This document shows positions 50,170-59,288 of a stretch of 64,000 nt of DNA, in pieces (the stretch's first letter is position 1; every line of letters begins with the position of its first letter). This DNA comes from Azotobacter bryophylli (GTDB lineage Bacteria > Pseudomonadota > Gammaproteobacteria > Pseudomonadales > Pseudomonadaceae), in contig NZ_JBHRSJ010000006.1 of NCBI RefSeq assembly GCF_042643485.1, forward strand, positions 1 through 64,000. The letters are read 5' to 3'. The position numbers were made by a program, and so were the translations under genes. A model generated the notes under the pieces. The model was not told the origin of the DNA. It saw nothing but the letters and a program-made list of their open reading frames with translations, and did not search any database.

Positions 50170-51660
50170 TTAGCGCAATTGAAACCAGGTGGTTTTCAAC
50201 TGGGTGTACTTGTCAAACGAGTGCAACGACAGGTCGCGGCCGAAACCCGACTGTTTTCCTCCACCGAACGGCGTGCTGACGTCCAGCGCATCGACTGTGT
50301 TGACCGACACGGTTCCAGCCCTCAGCCGTCGAGCCACACGATGGGCGCGGTTGAGGTCGTCGCTCCACAGCGAAGCGGCCAGACCGTAGATGCTGTCGTT
50401 GGCCAGTTGCACAGCCTGCTCTTCGCTGTCGAACGGCATCACTGCCAGCACCGGGGCGAATACTTCCTCGCGGGCCAGGCGGCTGCTCGGCGCCACGCCG
50501 GTAAAGATGGTCGGTTCGATGAAGTTGTCCGAGCCGTTGAAGCTCAGCTGCTTGCCGCCGCAGGCGAGCCGGGCACCGTCAGCCTGGGCGCTGCTGATGA
50601 ACTCCATGATGCGTGCGGTCTGCCGTTGCTCAACGATGGCGCCGGCACGGCTGGCTGGGTTCAACGGATCGCCCGGCTGCCAGTCGCGGGCCTTGCTCAG
50701 CAGGCGCTCGACAAACTCGTCATGAATGGAGCGCTCGACCAACAGGCGCGAGTTGGCCGAGCACACCTCGCCCTGGTTGAAGAAGATGCCGAAGGCGGCT
50801 TTCTCGGCAGCGAGGTCTAGATCTTGGCACTCGGCGAACACCAGATTGGCGCTCTTGCCACCGCACTCCAGCCACACTTGCTTGAGATTGGACTGCGCCG
50901 AGTAGCCCATGAAGTATTTGCCGACCTCGGTGGAGCCGGTGAAAGCCAGGCAGTCGACATCCATGTGCAAGCCGAGGGCTTTGCCGGCGCTCTCACCGAG
51001 GCCGGTGACCACGTTGAACACGCCTTCAGGAACGCCCGCCGCCAAAGCCAGTTCGGCCAGGCGCAAGGCGGAGAACGGCGATTGCTCGGCGGGCTTGAGA
51101 ATCACCGAATTGCCAGCAGCCAGCGCCGGGGCGAGCTTCCAGGCAGCCATGTCCAGAGGAAAATTCCACGGCACCACGGCCGCCACTACGCCGAGGGCTT
51201 CGCGGGTGATGGTGGCGAGTACGTTGGGGGCGCTCGGTGCGACTTCGTCGTACAGTTTGTCGAGGCTTTCCGCGTACCAGCGAAACACGCCGGCAGCACC
51301 AGGCACGTCGATGTTCCAGGCATCCATCACCGGCTTGCCCATGTTCAGCGAGTCGAGCAGTGCCAGTTCGTCACGGTTGGCGAGGATCAACTCAGCCAGC
51401 TTGAGCAGCACCTGCTTGCGCTCAGCCGGCGCACGCTGCGACCACACGCCCGAGTCGAAGGATTGCCGGGCGACACGCACCGCCAGGTCAACATCGGCGG
51501 CATCGCAGGCTGCGACGTTGGCCAGCAACCCACCGGTGGCCGGGTTGATCGAGGCGAAGGTCGCACCGGACTGCGCACCGACCTGACGACCACCGATGAT
51601 CGAGCCCTCGATAAAGCGTTGCCGCTGTGCGCGTTGCTGCCAGTCGCTGAGTTCGTACAC
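50170..51660 (-). CDS. Aldehyde dehydrogenase, PuuC/KauB-like
   Basis: A 496-residue NAD(P)-dependent enzyme. Catalytic residues are visible: ITREALGVVAAVVPWNFPLDMAAWKLAPALAAGN (with the conserved Asn), glutamate in VWLECGGKSANLV, nucleophilic cysteine in FNQGEVCSANSRLLVE. It ends PFGGGKQSGFGRDLSLHSFDKYTQLKTTW. This matches gamma-glutamyl-gamma-aminobutyraldehyde or aminobutyraldehyde dehydrogenases. The start is a GTG with AGAGGAGAGG about 4 bases upstream. It is the first gene of the minus-strand run. Confidence 0.92.
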   Translation of the reverse strand: MYELSDWQQRAQRQRFIEGSIIGGRQVGAQSGATFASINPATGGLLANVAACDAADVDLAVRVARQSFDSGVWSQRAPAERKQVLLKLAELILANRDELALLDSLNMGKPVMDAWNIDVPGAAGVFRWYAESLDKLYDEVAPSAPNVLATITREALGVVAAVVPWNFPLDMAAWKLAPALAAGNSVILKPAEQSPFSALRLAELALAAGVPEGVFNVVTGLGESAGKALGLHMDVDCLAFTGSTEVGKYFMGYSAQSNLKQVWLECGGKSANLVFAECQDLDLAAEKAAFGIFFNQGEVCSANSRLLVERSIHDEFVERLLSKARDWQPGDPLNPASRAGAIVEQRQTARIMEFISSAQADGARLACGGKQLSFNGSDNFIEPTIFTGVAPSSRLAREEVFAPVLAVMPFDSEEQAVQLANDSIYGLAASLWSDDLNRAHRVARRLRAGTVSVNTVDALDVSTPFGGGKQSGFGRDLSLHSFDKYTQLKTTWFQLR

Positions 51661-52134
51661 CGCCCTCTCCTCTCATCGGTTGAATGCTGTTGCGAGCTGA
51701 TGGTGGCCCAAGAGCGATGAGAGGAAAATTATTAAAAATGTCATTGGAACATACGAAAAAGCTGGCTTTGCTCGCGCCAATACAGCGCACCCGGCCCCAC
51801 ATCCGGGCACGCTCATGCGCAGCACCAAGGCTCGTCCTCATACATCCACAGCGATGCACTTGGTCATGCCGGTTGCCTGTTCGAATCGCCTAGCGCATAG
51901 CTATCGGCGGCGGTCGAGCTCGTACGTGCAGCGCCTCATTTTGGTGCTCGCGCCATCACCTGTCAGGCCAGTTTTTCGCACTCACCCGGCGGCCTGACCG
52001 GCGGCCAGCATCTTGCAAAGGCAAGAAGGCATGCAGGCCATGAAAAACCTGCCTACTGCCCAGCAAAATGCTTTGCCGGCGCGGCATTCCACCGCGCTAT
52101 GGTGAGCGCCGCAATCGTCACACCGAGGTATCCC
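51661..52134. other. Divergent promoter region between aldehyde dehydrogenase and LysR genes
   Basis: These 474 bases hold no convincing gene. An AT-rich stretch at 51722-51770 suits a promoter for the aldehyde dehydrogenase operon. A LysR box (T-N11-A) cannot be called with confidence. I found no -24/-12 promoter here. Confidence 0.45.
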
Positions 52135-53046
52135 GTGGCTTCCTACACCCTGCGCCAGATCCGCTATTTCGTTACCACCGTGGAGTGCGGCAGCGTCGCC
52201 GAAGCGTCGCGCAAGCTGTACATCGCCCAGCCGTCTATTTCCACTGCGGTCAAGGGCCTGGAAGAGAGCTTCGGTGTACAGTTGTTCATCCGCCACCATG
52301 CCCAAGGTGTTTCGCTCACCCCCAGCGGAGCACGCTTCTACCGCAAGGCGCAGGAGCTGCTGCGCATGGCCCACGAGTTCGAGCAGAACGCCCTGGCGGA
52401 CAACGACGTGGTCGCCGGACAGATCGATATCGGCTGCTTCGAGACGGTCGCGCCACTCTACCTGCCACGCCTGATCGCCGGATTTCGCGAGCTGTATCCA
52501 GGCGTGGAAATCCGCCTGCACGACGGCGAGCAGCAGGAACTGGTGCAAGGCCTGACCGGCGGCCGCTTCGACTTGGCAATCTTCTACGAACATGACCTCG
52601 ACGGCACCATCGAGACCGAACCGCTGATGCCACCGCAGCGGCCCTACGCGCTGCTGCCCGAAGGCCACCGCTTCGCCGCACAGGAGCAGGTATCACTGCG
52701 TGATCTGGTGCTGGAGCCAATGATCCTGCTCGACGTACTGCCCAGTCGCACCTATTTCGTGAGCATCTTCGAAGAACTGGGGCTGGCCCCCAACATCGTC
52801 TTCAGCTCCCCTTCCATCGAGATGGTGCGCGGCATGGTCGGCCAGGGCTTCGGTTTCTCCGTGCTGGTCACCCGCCCACATAGCAACACCACCTACGACG
52901 GCAAGCAGGTGGTCTGCGTGTACATCGCTGAGGACGTCACCGGCTCCGGCCTAGTTGCTGCCTGGCTGAAGCGCGCTCAATTGACCAAGCCGGCGCGACT
53001 ATTTGTCGATTATTGCAAGGCGCAGTTGGGACCTGTCGAGGCGTGA
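52135..53046 (+). CDS. LysR-family transcriptional regulator
   Basis: A 303-residue regulator with an N-terminal winged helix-turn-helix (LRQIRYFVTTVECGSVAEASRKLYIAQPSISTAVKGLEESFGVQLFIRH). The C-terminal inducer-binding domain starts QIDIGCFETVAPLYLPRLIAGFRELYPGVEIRLHDG. I prefer the GTG at 52135, which gives MASYTLRQIRYF; an in-frame ATG at 52099 adds 12 residues. It is divergent from the aldehyde dehydrogenase operon and convergent with the deacetylase operon, so it probably controls one or both. A small hairpin (CTTCCC/GGGAAG, 53049-53070) follows the stop. Confidence 0.9.
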   Translation: MASYTLRQIRYFVTTVECGSVAEASRKLYIAQPSISTAVKGLEESFGVQLFIRHHAQGVSLTPSGARFYRKAQELLRMAHEFEQNALADNDVVAGQIDIGCFETVAPLYLPRLIAGFRELYPGVEIRLHDGEQQELVQGLTGGRFDLAIFYEHDLDGTIETEPLMPPQRPYALLPEGHRFAAQEQVSLRDLVLEPMILLDVLPSRTYFVSIFEELGLAPNIVFSSPSIEMVRGMVGQGFGFSVLVTRPHSNTTYDGKQVVCVYIAEDVTGSGLVAAWLKRAQLTKPARLFVDYCKAQLGPVEA

Positions 53047-53079
53047 TCCTTCCCTCCTCTAAGCGGGAAGAGTGTGTAC

Positions 53080-54234
53080 CTAGGTCTGCTGCATCCACTT
53101 AGCGAGCCGCACCAGCAACGCATCGCACTGCGCCAACTGATCGAGGCTGACGAACTCGTCCGGCTTATGAGCCTGGTCCATGCTACCGGGACCGCAGATC
53201 ACCGTGGCGATGCCGGCTTCGTCGAACAAGCCACCTTCGGTACCGAAGGCCACGGTGGAAAAATCCTCACGCTCGCAGAGCAGAGCCAGCAGACGTGCAG
53301 CATCGCTGCCCGGCTCGGTAAGCAGGCCCGGATAGCTTGACAGCTCGCTGAAATGAATGGCGCTGCGCTCGCTCACCGCACGCATACGCGGCAACAGTTC
53401 ATCCTCGGCGTAGGCTCGCAGCTCGGCGGCCACCTGCCGTGGATCATCCGCGGGCAAAGCACGTACCTCAAAGTCGAAGCGGCATTCGGACGGAACGATG
53501 TTCAGCGCGCGACCACCTTGGATCACGCCGGTCTGCACCGTCGAATAGGGCGGATCAAAACGTGCGTCATGATTCGCCGGATCGGCCAGGCGCCGGCCGA
53601 TCTCGCCGAGCTGGCCGATCAGCCGTGCCGCGTACTCGATGGCGTTCACCCCCAAGGGCGCGTAGGCCGAGTGGCAGGCAGCGCCGTGCAACTCGCAGCG
53701 CATCGCCAGCTTACCTTTGTGGCCGAGCACCGGGCGCATCTCCGTGGGCTCGCCGATCAGGCAGAAGGTCGGTCGCTCCGGGCTTGCGCGCAGGTGCTCT
53801 ACCAGGCTGCGTACGCCGAGGCAACCGACCTCTTCGTCGTAGGAAATAGCAATGTGCAGCGGCAGGCGCAGGGGCTGTCCGAGAAAGCGCGGCAGGCTGG
53901 CCAGCACGCAGGCGATGAAACCCTTCATGTCCGCCGTGCCACGGCCGTACAGGCGGCCCTCACGTTCGGTTAGCTGGAACGCAGGGAGCGTCCACACCTG
54001 GCCGTCCACCGGCACCACGTCGCTGTGCCCGGAAAGCATCAGCCCGCCAGGACCGGCTGGGCCTAAGCGTGCATACAGGTTGGCCTTGGTTCGCTCGGTG
54101 TTGTAGATCAGCTCGCTGGCGATTCCCAGGCCAGCGAGGTAATCACGTACGTAGTCGATCAGCGCCAGGTTCGACTCGCGGCTAGTGGTGTCGAAGGCGA
54201 TCAGTTTTTCCAGCAGGCTGCGGCTGTCGAGCAT
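53080..54234 (-). CDS. ArgE-like M20 deacetylase (acetylornithine deacetylase family)
   Basis: A 384-residue zinc peptidase-fold enzyme. Metal and catalytic residues are visible in LSGHSDVVPVDGQ, GRGTADMKGF, ISYDEEVGCLG and LIGEPTEM, with HGAACHSAYAPLGVNAIEYAARL in the dimerisation domain and CGPGSMDQAHKPDEF near the end. The family removes acyl groups from amino acids such as N-acetylornithine. In this catabolic setting it may deacylate an imported N-acyl amine rather than make arginine (inference). It is the last gene of the four-gene run that starts with the monooxygenase. Confidence 0.88.
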   Translation of the reverse strand: MLDSRSLLEKLIAFDTTSRESNLALIDYVRDYLAGLGIASELIYNTERTKANLYARLGPAGPGGLMLSGHSDVVPVDGQVWTLPAFQLTEREGRLYGRGTADMKGFIACVLASLPRFLGQPLRLPLHIAISYDEEVGCLGVRSLVEHLRASPERPTFCLIGEPTEMRPVLGHKGKLAMRCELHGAACHSAYAPLGVNAIEYAARLIGQLGEIGRRLADPANHDARFDPPYSTVQTGVIQGGRALNIVPSECRFDFEVRALPADDPRQVAAELRAYAEDELLPRMRAVSERSAIHFSELSSYPGLLTEPGSDAARLLALLCEREDFSTVAFGTEGGLFDEAGIATVICGPGSMDQAHKPDEFVSLDQLAQCDALLVRLAKWMQQT

Positions 54235-54348
54235 GGCGTCCTCGTTGATGAATGCCGGGGGAAGGCATTATCCATCCACCAACACACTGTCCAGTGGACG
54301 AAAAGAGCGTCAGTTACGCGCCCCGATCCGCCCTACTGGATCACCCAC

Positions 54349-55023
54349 TCATTCGTCGCCGGGCACGCCGTAGCTCGGCGCCTTGGTCGGGTCGAGGGCG
54401 CGGGTGATGTAGTCGTGCAATTGCGGCTCATAGGCACGCCAGAGCGTGTCCAGTTCGCCGATGGGGTCTTCGTCGGCCCAGTCGACACGCAGGTCGACCA
54501 CCGGCCAGACCAGGTCCCCCACCACCGACAGCGCCGCCGAATGTACCGGCCCGGCCTCGCCACCGGCGGCCACGGCCGCATGCATGGCTGCCAGCAGGCG
54601 ATCCGGCAGACCACCGTCGGCACCTTCGAACGCCGCGATCATGGCGTCGATCACCTCGGTCGACGCCAACAGGTTGCCGGCCGCCACGCACTGCTCGCCG
54701 GCCTTGGCGTGATTCAGTCCTAGTGCCTCGCTGCCGGTGAAGTGGGCGCTGGTGCCATGGCTGTCGATCACCGTGACCTGGCGGTACTGGCCATAACCGT
54801 TGCTATCCAGCGCCTGGCGCACTGCGGCGGCCGGGGTGCATCCTGACTCCAGCAGATCGAGGATCTGCGGGCCGAGAGCCGGCAGCGTGATGTTCTGCGT
54901 CGACACCGCGCCAACCCCAGCGCGCAGCCAGGGGCAACGAGCGCCCACGGCGATGCTCGACGAACTGATGGCGATGCCGAGCATGCCGGTGTCCGGACAG
55001 CGGCCGACGATGGAAAAGGTCAT
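54349..55023 (-). CDS. DUF1028 family protein, Ntn-hydrolase-like
   Basis: A 224-residue protein starting MTFSIVGRCPDTGMLGIAISSSSIAVGARCPWLRAGVGAVSTQN, the hallmark of DUF1028, which has an Ntn-hydrolase-like fold. The biochemical role is not established; members often sit beside RidA and amidase or deacetylase genes in catabolic clusters, as here. The ATG overlaps the RidA stop (ATGA). Confidence 0.88.
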   Translation of the reverse strand: MTFSIVGRCPDTGMLGIAISSSSIAVGARCPWLRAGVGAVSTQNITLPALGPQILDLLESGCTPAAAVRQALDSNGYGQYRQVTVIDSHGTSAHFTGSEALGLNHAKAGEQCVAAGNLLASTEVIDAMIAAFEGADGGLPDRLLAAMHAAVAAGGEAGPVHSAALSVVGDLVWPVVDLRVDWADEDPIGELDTLWRAYEPQLHDYITRALDPTKAPSYGVPGDE

Positions 55024-55454
55024 GGTCGCGCCTCAGCTTGCCAGTCATCCGGGATCACCGCGATCACGTCGATCTCCATCAACCACTGCGGCTGGCCTAG
55101 GGCCGAGACCACCAGGCCGGTGGAAATCGGGAACACGCCCTTCAGCCACTTGCCGACCTCCTGATAGACCGGCTCGCGGTAACGCGGATCGATGAGGTAG
55201 GTGGTGGTCTTGACGATGTGCGAGAGGTCGCTGCCTGCTTCTTCCAGCAGTTGCTTGACGTTCCTCATCGCCTGCTCGGCCTGGGCCCGTGCGTCACCAA
55301 GGCCGATCAGATTGCCATCGAAGTCGGTACCGACCTGACCGCGTACGTACACGGTATTGCCGGCGCGCACAGCTTGGCACAGGTCGTTGTCCAGGGACTG
55401 GTTGGGGTAGGTGTCCTTGGTGTTGAACATGCGGATGCGGGTATGGGTTGGCAT
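55020..55454 (-). CDS. RidA-family enamine/imine deaminase
   Basis: A 144-residue RidA/YjgF-type protein: AGNTVYVRGQVGTDFDGNLIGLGDARAQAEQAMRNVKQLLEEAGSDLSHIVKTTTYLIDPRYREPV. It is longer than canonical RidA, with an extra C-terminal strand. The usual arginine of the active site lies in the YLIDPRYREPV region. It would hydrolyse reactive imines released by amine oxidation in this pathway (inference). Start at MPTHTRIRMF (55454). Confidence 0.88.
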   Translation of the reverse strand: MPTHTRIRMFNTKDTYPNQSLDNDLCQAVRAGNTVYVRGQVGTDFDGNLIGLGDARAQAEQAMRNVKQLLEEAGSDLSHIVKTTTYLIDPRYREPVYQEVGKWLKGVFPISTGLVVSALGQPQWLMEIDVIAVIPDDWQAEARP

Positions 55455-55483
55455 CGGGGTCACTTCCAATGATCGGTCGGTTG

Positions 55484-56800
55484 TCAGTCGTTGGCCTGGC
55501 GCTGCGCGGCATCACGGTAGGCACTGTATTTGCGCTGCGTCGCGATGTGGTCGGCAACGTGCTTGGCGTCATGCCAGACGCCCCAGATGAAGGTGGACCC
55601 ACGACGCGACAGCCATGGCAAGCCGACGAAGTACACGCCAGGCTCGCTGGACACGCCGCGCTGGTGCTGCGGCTTGCCCTTGGCGTCGAAGGCATTGACG
55701 TCCAGCCAGCTGAAGTCCACCGAGTAGCCGGTCGCCCAAATGATCGAGGTCACGCCGGCCTTGGCCAGGTCGAGCTCGAGGATCGGCTCAGTCACGCACG
55801 GCGGGTCGGGATACTTGAAGCGGGCTTCAGGTTCTTCCGGCAGGTCGAGATGGTTGCGCTCGACATAGGCGTCGGCGGCATCCAGTAACGACAGGTAGTT
55901 CTCGTCGCCACGGGCAATATTGTCGGCCAGGTCCGCCTGGAAGGTGACCACACCATCCTTGAAAGACTGGGTCACGCCGACCAGGGTAATGCCCTGGTGA
56001 GCGAGATTGCGGAAGTCGATGGTATGACCGCCATGGGCTCCGCTGACGGCGATAGTCACATGCTCCTTGCCCGGCTGCGCGGCCTCCTGGTCCCACAGGC
56101 CGAGCACACCTAGCCACCAGACGAAGTCGCGATTGCGGTAAGAACGCGGCGGGCGATCGTGGGGGCCGACCGAGAGATAGACTTGGCGACCGGCACGCTG
56201 CAGTTCATCGGCTATCTGCACTCCCGACGAACCAGCCCCGACCACCAGGGCGGCGCCTGCCGGCAGTTGCCGCGGATTGCGATAATCGGCGGAGTGAATC
56301 TGCATGAGCCGGTCATCCTGGGGCGCGATGGCCGGTATCACCGGCTGCTGGAACGGCCCGGTGGCGGCCACCACACGATTGGCCTGGATCACCCCTTCGG
56401 AGGTTTCGACGGTGAAGCCGGGACGGTCGGCGTTGCGGGTGACCTTCCTCACCTCGACACCAGCGCGAATCGGCGCGTCGAACTTGCGCGCATAATCCTC
56501 GAAGTAAGCGGCGATGCGTTCCTTCGACGGAAAGGCATCGGGGTCGAGGTCTTCGAACTCCAGGCCCGGAAAACGGTCATGCCAGGCCGGCCCGTTAGCC
56601 ACCAGCGAATCCCAGCGCCCGGTACGCCAGGCTTCGGCGATGCGTTTACGCTCCAGCACCAGGTGCGGCACACCGAGCTTGCCCAGGTGTTCACTCATGG
56701 CCACGCCAGCTTGGCCAGCTCCCACGATAAGAGTATCGATCTCGGTTGTTTCGACTGGCTTTTCGGTGGGCTGAAAAGCGCTCTGATTCAGGTCGGTCAT
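55484..56800 (-). CDS. Flavin-dependent monooxygenase (FMO/CzcO-like)
   Basis: A 438-residue flavoprotein. FAD motif IDTLIVGAGQAGVAMSEHLGKLG (residues about 21-43), the NADPH motif GAALVVGAGSSGVQIADELQRAG (near 175), and IIWATGYSVDFSWLDV near the C-terminus, the conserved ATGY pattern of FMO-type enzymes. It would oxygenate a nitrogen or sulfur atom or a ketone of the substrate. The start MTDLNQS at 56800 was chosen; 13 residues upstream are less likely. It is the first gene of the run monooxygenase-ridA-DUF1028-argE. Confidence 0.88.
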   Translation of the reverse strand: MTDLNQSAFQPTEKPVETTEIDTLIVGAGQAGVAMSEHLGKLGVPHLVLERKRIAEAWRTGRWDSLVANGPAWHDRFPGLEFEDLDPDAFPSKERIAAYFEDYARKFDAPIRAGVEVRKVTRNADRPGFTVETSEGVIQANRVVAATGPFQQPVIPAIAPQDDRLMQIHSADYRNPRQLPAGAALVVGAGSSGVQIADELQRAGRQVYLSVGPHDRPPRSYRNRDFVWWLGVLGLWDQEAAQPGKEHVTIAVSGAHGGHTIDFRNLAHQGITLVGVTQSFKDGVVTFQADLADNIARGDENYLSLLDAADAYVERNHLDLPEEPEARFKYPDPPCVTEPILELDLAKAGVTSIIWATGYSVDFSWLDVNAFDAKGKPQHQRGVSSEPGVYFVGLPWLSRRGSTFIWGVWHDAKHVADHIATQRKYSAYRDAAQRQAND

Positions 56801-57040
56801 GGCTTGCCTGCTCTGCTTCTGGTCATGGCGGCTACGCAACGCAGTGGCGCCATGGGGCGGGTGTTGACCGCATTCTGTTCAGAGCAAGGCAATCGCGAAA
56901 TTATGATTTTTGTAGTCGCAGACTAGGAAAAAGCTGCGTGCTGAGCGGCAGGAGCTAACAAGGCGTTCGCTGGTCGCGCCGGCTGGTGCCCGGTTTCTTG
57001 CCGATGTCGGCCAGGGTACGGATTAGGAGCGTGCCCAGGT

Positions 57041-57364
57041 TCAGCTCTCCAGAATGTCCGCATCCGACCAGCCCCAGCGGGCTTCGGCCAAGGCTTCGTC
57101 GCGGGTCATGGGGGCGCCGCAGACTGTGCAGATCGGCCGGCCCCCTCGGGTGATCGTCCAGGCGTTACGCCGGGCTGCCGGTACGCCTTTGGTTATCGTG
57201 GTACTCCGCTCCACGTTTCTAGCCGGAGCGTTTGGTGGCGGCACGAGCACGGCCTGTGTGTCATTGGCTACCGGCGTGCGAGGTACGTCTTCAAGGCGGG
57301 CGGTGCTGGCCGCGGGAATTGCCTGCGGTGGTAGGCCGGCGATCAGATCAAACAAAGTGCCCAT
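57041..57364 (-). CDS. Hypothetical protein of the integrative element
   Basis: A 107-residue protein, MGTLFDLIAGLPPQ...GVPAARRNAWTITRGGRPICTVCGAPMTRDEALAEARWGWSDADILES. The C-terminal third contains CTVCG, which could be half of a zinc site. I do not recognise the family. It lies downstream of the DUF927 gene across a repeat/hairpin region, in the same orientation. An in-frame start 21 residues earlier would read into the repeats. Confidence 0.6.
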   Translation of the reverse strand: MGTLFDLIAGLPPQAIPAASTARLEDVPRTPVANDTQAVLVPPPNAPARNVERSTTITKGVPAARRNAWTITRGGRPICTVCGAPMTRDEALAEARWGWSDADILES

Positions 57365-57390
57365 AGCATTCGTCCTTTGCTGTTTTTGTA

Positions 57391-57497
57391 GGGCTACCGG
57401 GGCTACCAGTAGCCCCGGTAGCCCCATGCCAGAAGTAATGGGTTACCGCTGCAAGCCACGCCGTTGCCGGCTGTAGCCCTGGTAGCCCCGGTAGCCC
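57391..57497. repeat. GTAGCCCC repeats with a 15-base perfect palindrome
   Basis: GGGCTACCGGGGCTA (57391-57405) pairs perfectly with TAGCCCCGGTAGCCC (57410-57424) around CCAG. Further copies of the unit, TGTAGCCCTGGTAGCCCCGG, occur at about 57471-57497. The array lies directly after the DUF927 gene. It could act as a terminator or as replication-origin repeats for the satellite (inference). Confidence 0.75.
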
Positions 57498-57518
57498 AAA
57501 GCGAACAGCAATATGCAT

Positions 57519-59288
57519 TCATTCCCCCAGCTCAAGACGGCAGGGATCGATGTGGTACAGCCGTTTGGGGGACTTAAGTCCGGGGATCTTCTTCTGAGCT
57601 TGATGTTTGCCAGCATCCCGCTTGGTGATCGCCCCCACGCTATCCAGGGCCCGCACCACGCGGGTCAAATCGAACCCCGGAGTGGCTTCCTCCAGGCCGC
57701 CACTGGTGAACAGGTACAGACGTCCCCCCTCCGGGCGCCCTTCCCACCAGCCGGCCCGCTCGCGCACCTCGTCGGCGCCGACCTCGATGGACTGGAAGCG
57801 GGAGCCGCCGTGGCGGTCGATGAAGTCGGCAATGGCCTTGAGTATCTGGCGGTCCTCGCTCGGGCCTTCGCCGCGTCCGGCCCGCCAGCCCGCGAACAGC
57901 TCCACCATGCTGCGGGTACCTTCGCCGCTGGCCATGGGCAGCAGGCCGATGCCCACGCCCAGCTCCAGCGCCAGGGCGACAATGGCGAAGCGTTCGGCCA
58001 CCCGGGCCGGCTGGCCGCTCTCGGCGGGAAAGTGCGCCTTGATGGCCTCCAGCATGGCCGGCAGGTTGCGCAGCTCGCCGCTGTCGATCAGCCCCAGCAC
58101 GAAGGCCGGTCCGGCATGGCCGTAATGGGTGGTGCTGGCCTGCTTGAGCGCATCGGACAGGCTGGCGCCGCTCGGGTGGCCATGCAGGTCGTCCCAGGCG
58201 CCGAAGGTGCGCCCTGCCGATACCGTCACCAGGCGGACTTCCTGTCCGGCCCGAATGCGCTTGCCGCCTTCGGCCATCTTGGTCTCCAGGGTGACTTCCC
58301 CGCTCGACAGCAGCATCACCCGCCAGCGGCGCACCTTGCGGGCGGCGCTCGAGCGGCCGGCGCGCTGCTTGCCGATGCCATCGGCCACGCTGTACACCAC
58401 GTCGCCCACGTAGCGCCCGTCCGCCTGCCCCAGCTCGTCCAGCGCCAGCAGACAGTCGTTGCGCAGGGCGGCGATGCCCTCCAGGCCATTGGCGGTGGCG
58501 TTCCATTTCAGGGTGAAGTAGGCGCCATGCCCCCAGGCCGAGGCCGCGCACTGCACGATGGTGGTCTTGCCGTTGGAGCTGTCCCACAGCAGATGGAAGC
58601 CGCCGCCGGTGTGGATGCCGAAGTGATACAGCAGCGGGCCCGCCAGGGCGGTGCCGATGCCCAGTTGCAGCAGCGGGTTGCCCGGCAGCATGGCACCGAT
58701 GCTGTCGCGCCAGCCCTGCAGGGTGCCGGCCTTGCCGTAGTCGCCGTCGGCGGTGCTCTCGGCCTGGTAGATGGCATCGCCCTTGCCGAGGGGGCCGGTG
58801 GGCGTGATGAACAGCTCCGGGCCGTGCCAACCGGTCGCCGTGGCGGCGGTGATGCGCCGCTTCGGGTGCTGGCTGGCGATGTAGCGAGGCACCTGGGCAC
58901 GGCGCCGGTAGTCGATCTCCAGGCCCATGTTGAACAGCACCGCCAGGATACCCTCGGGCCGGCCGGCCAGCAGCTCGCCCGGCATGGCCCAGGTCAGCTC
59001 CCGGTTGTCCAGGTTGCGGAAGCGCAGCAGCCGGCCATAGTCGGCGCCGTTGCCCTCGGCGCGGGTCACCGCGTCAACATGCAGCGGGCCGCACAGCCAT
59101 TCGTTGACCGGCCGCTCGCCGCCCTCGCCGTCGCTCCGGGTGCCGTGGAACCAGACGCCCGGGCGCAACGTCTTGCCGTCGACGATGGCCGGGTGGTCAT
59201 AGACGCGGTAGCCGGGGCGCTCCGGCGTCATCTCCGGTAGCTCGCCGCCGGCCACCAGGGTCAGGGCGGCCGATTCAGGCTGGCTCAT
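57519..59288 (-). CDS. DUF927-domain replication protein (P4-type helicase part)
   Basis: A 589-residue protein typical of P4-like and integrative elements. The DUF927 region (residues about 60-330) has a P-loop-like LLWDSSNGKTTIVQCAASAWG, a Walker B-like LLALDELGQADGRYVGDVVYSVADGIGKQRA and sensor-like WRVMLLSSGEVTLETKMAEGG. These suggest an ATPase acting in replication initiation. It overlaps the upstream Toprim gene by 14 bases. In P4 the primase and helicase are one protein (alpha); here they are split in two adjacent genes. Confidence 0.85.
   Translation of the reverse strand: MSQPESAALTLVAGGELPEMTPERPGYRVYDHPAIVDGKTLRPGVWFHGTRSDGEGGERPVNEWLCGPLHVDAVTRAEGNGADYGRLLRFRNLDNRELTWAMPGELLAGRPEGILAVLFNMGLEIDYRRRAQVPRYIASQHPKRRITAATATGWHGPELFITPTGPLGKGDAIYQAESTADGDYGKAGTLQGWRDSIGAMLPGNPLLQLGIGTALAGPLLYHFGIHTGGGFHLLWDSSNGKTTIVQCAASAWGHGAYFTLKWNATANGLEGIAALRNDCLLALDELGQADGRYVGDVVYSVADGIGKQRAGRSSAARKVRRWRVMLLSSGEVTLETKMAEGGKRIRAGQEVRLVTVSAGRTFGAWDDLHGHPSGASLSDALKQASTTHYGHAGPAFVLGLIDSGELRNLPAMLEAIKAHFPAESGQPARVAERFAIVALALELGVGIGLLPMASGEGTRSMVELFAGWRAGRGEGPSEDRQILKAIADFIDRHGGSRFQSIEVGADEVRERAGWWEGRPEGGRLYLFTSGGLEEATPGFDLTRVVRALDSVGAITKRDAGKHQAQKKIPGLKSPKRLYHIDPCRLELGE

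Noticed and set aside
51661..51720. Possible sigma-54 promoter before the aldehyde dehydrogenase gene
   Set aside because: Only partial GG/GC matches; the -12 TTGC and spacing are wrong.
51842..51900. TGTTCGAATCGCC resembling a tRNA T-loop
   Set aside because: No matching acceptor stem, anticodon arm or CCA end within 80 bases.
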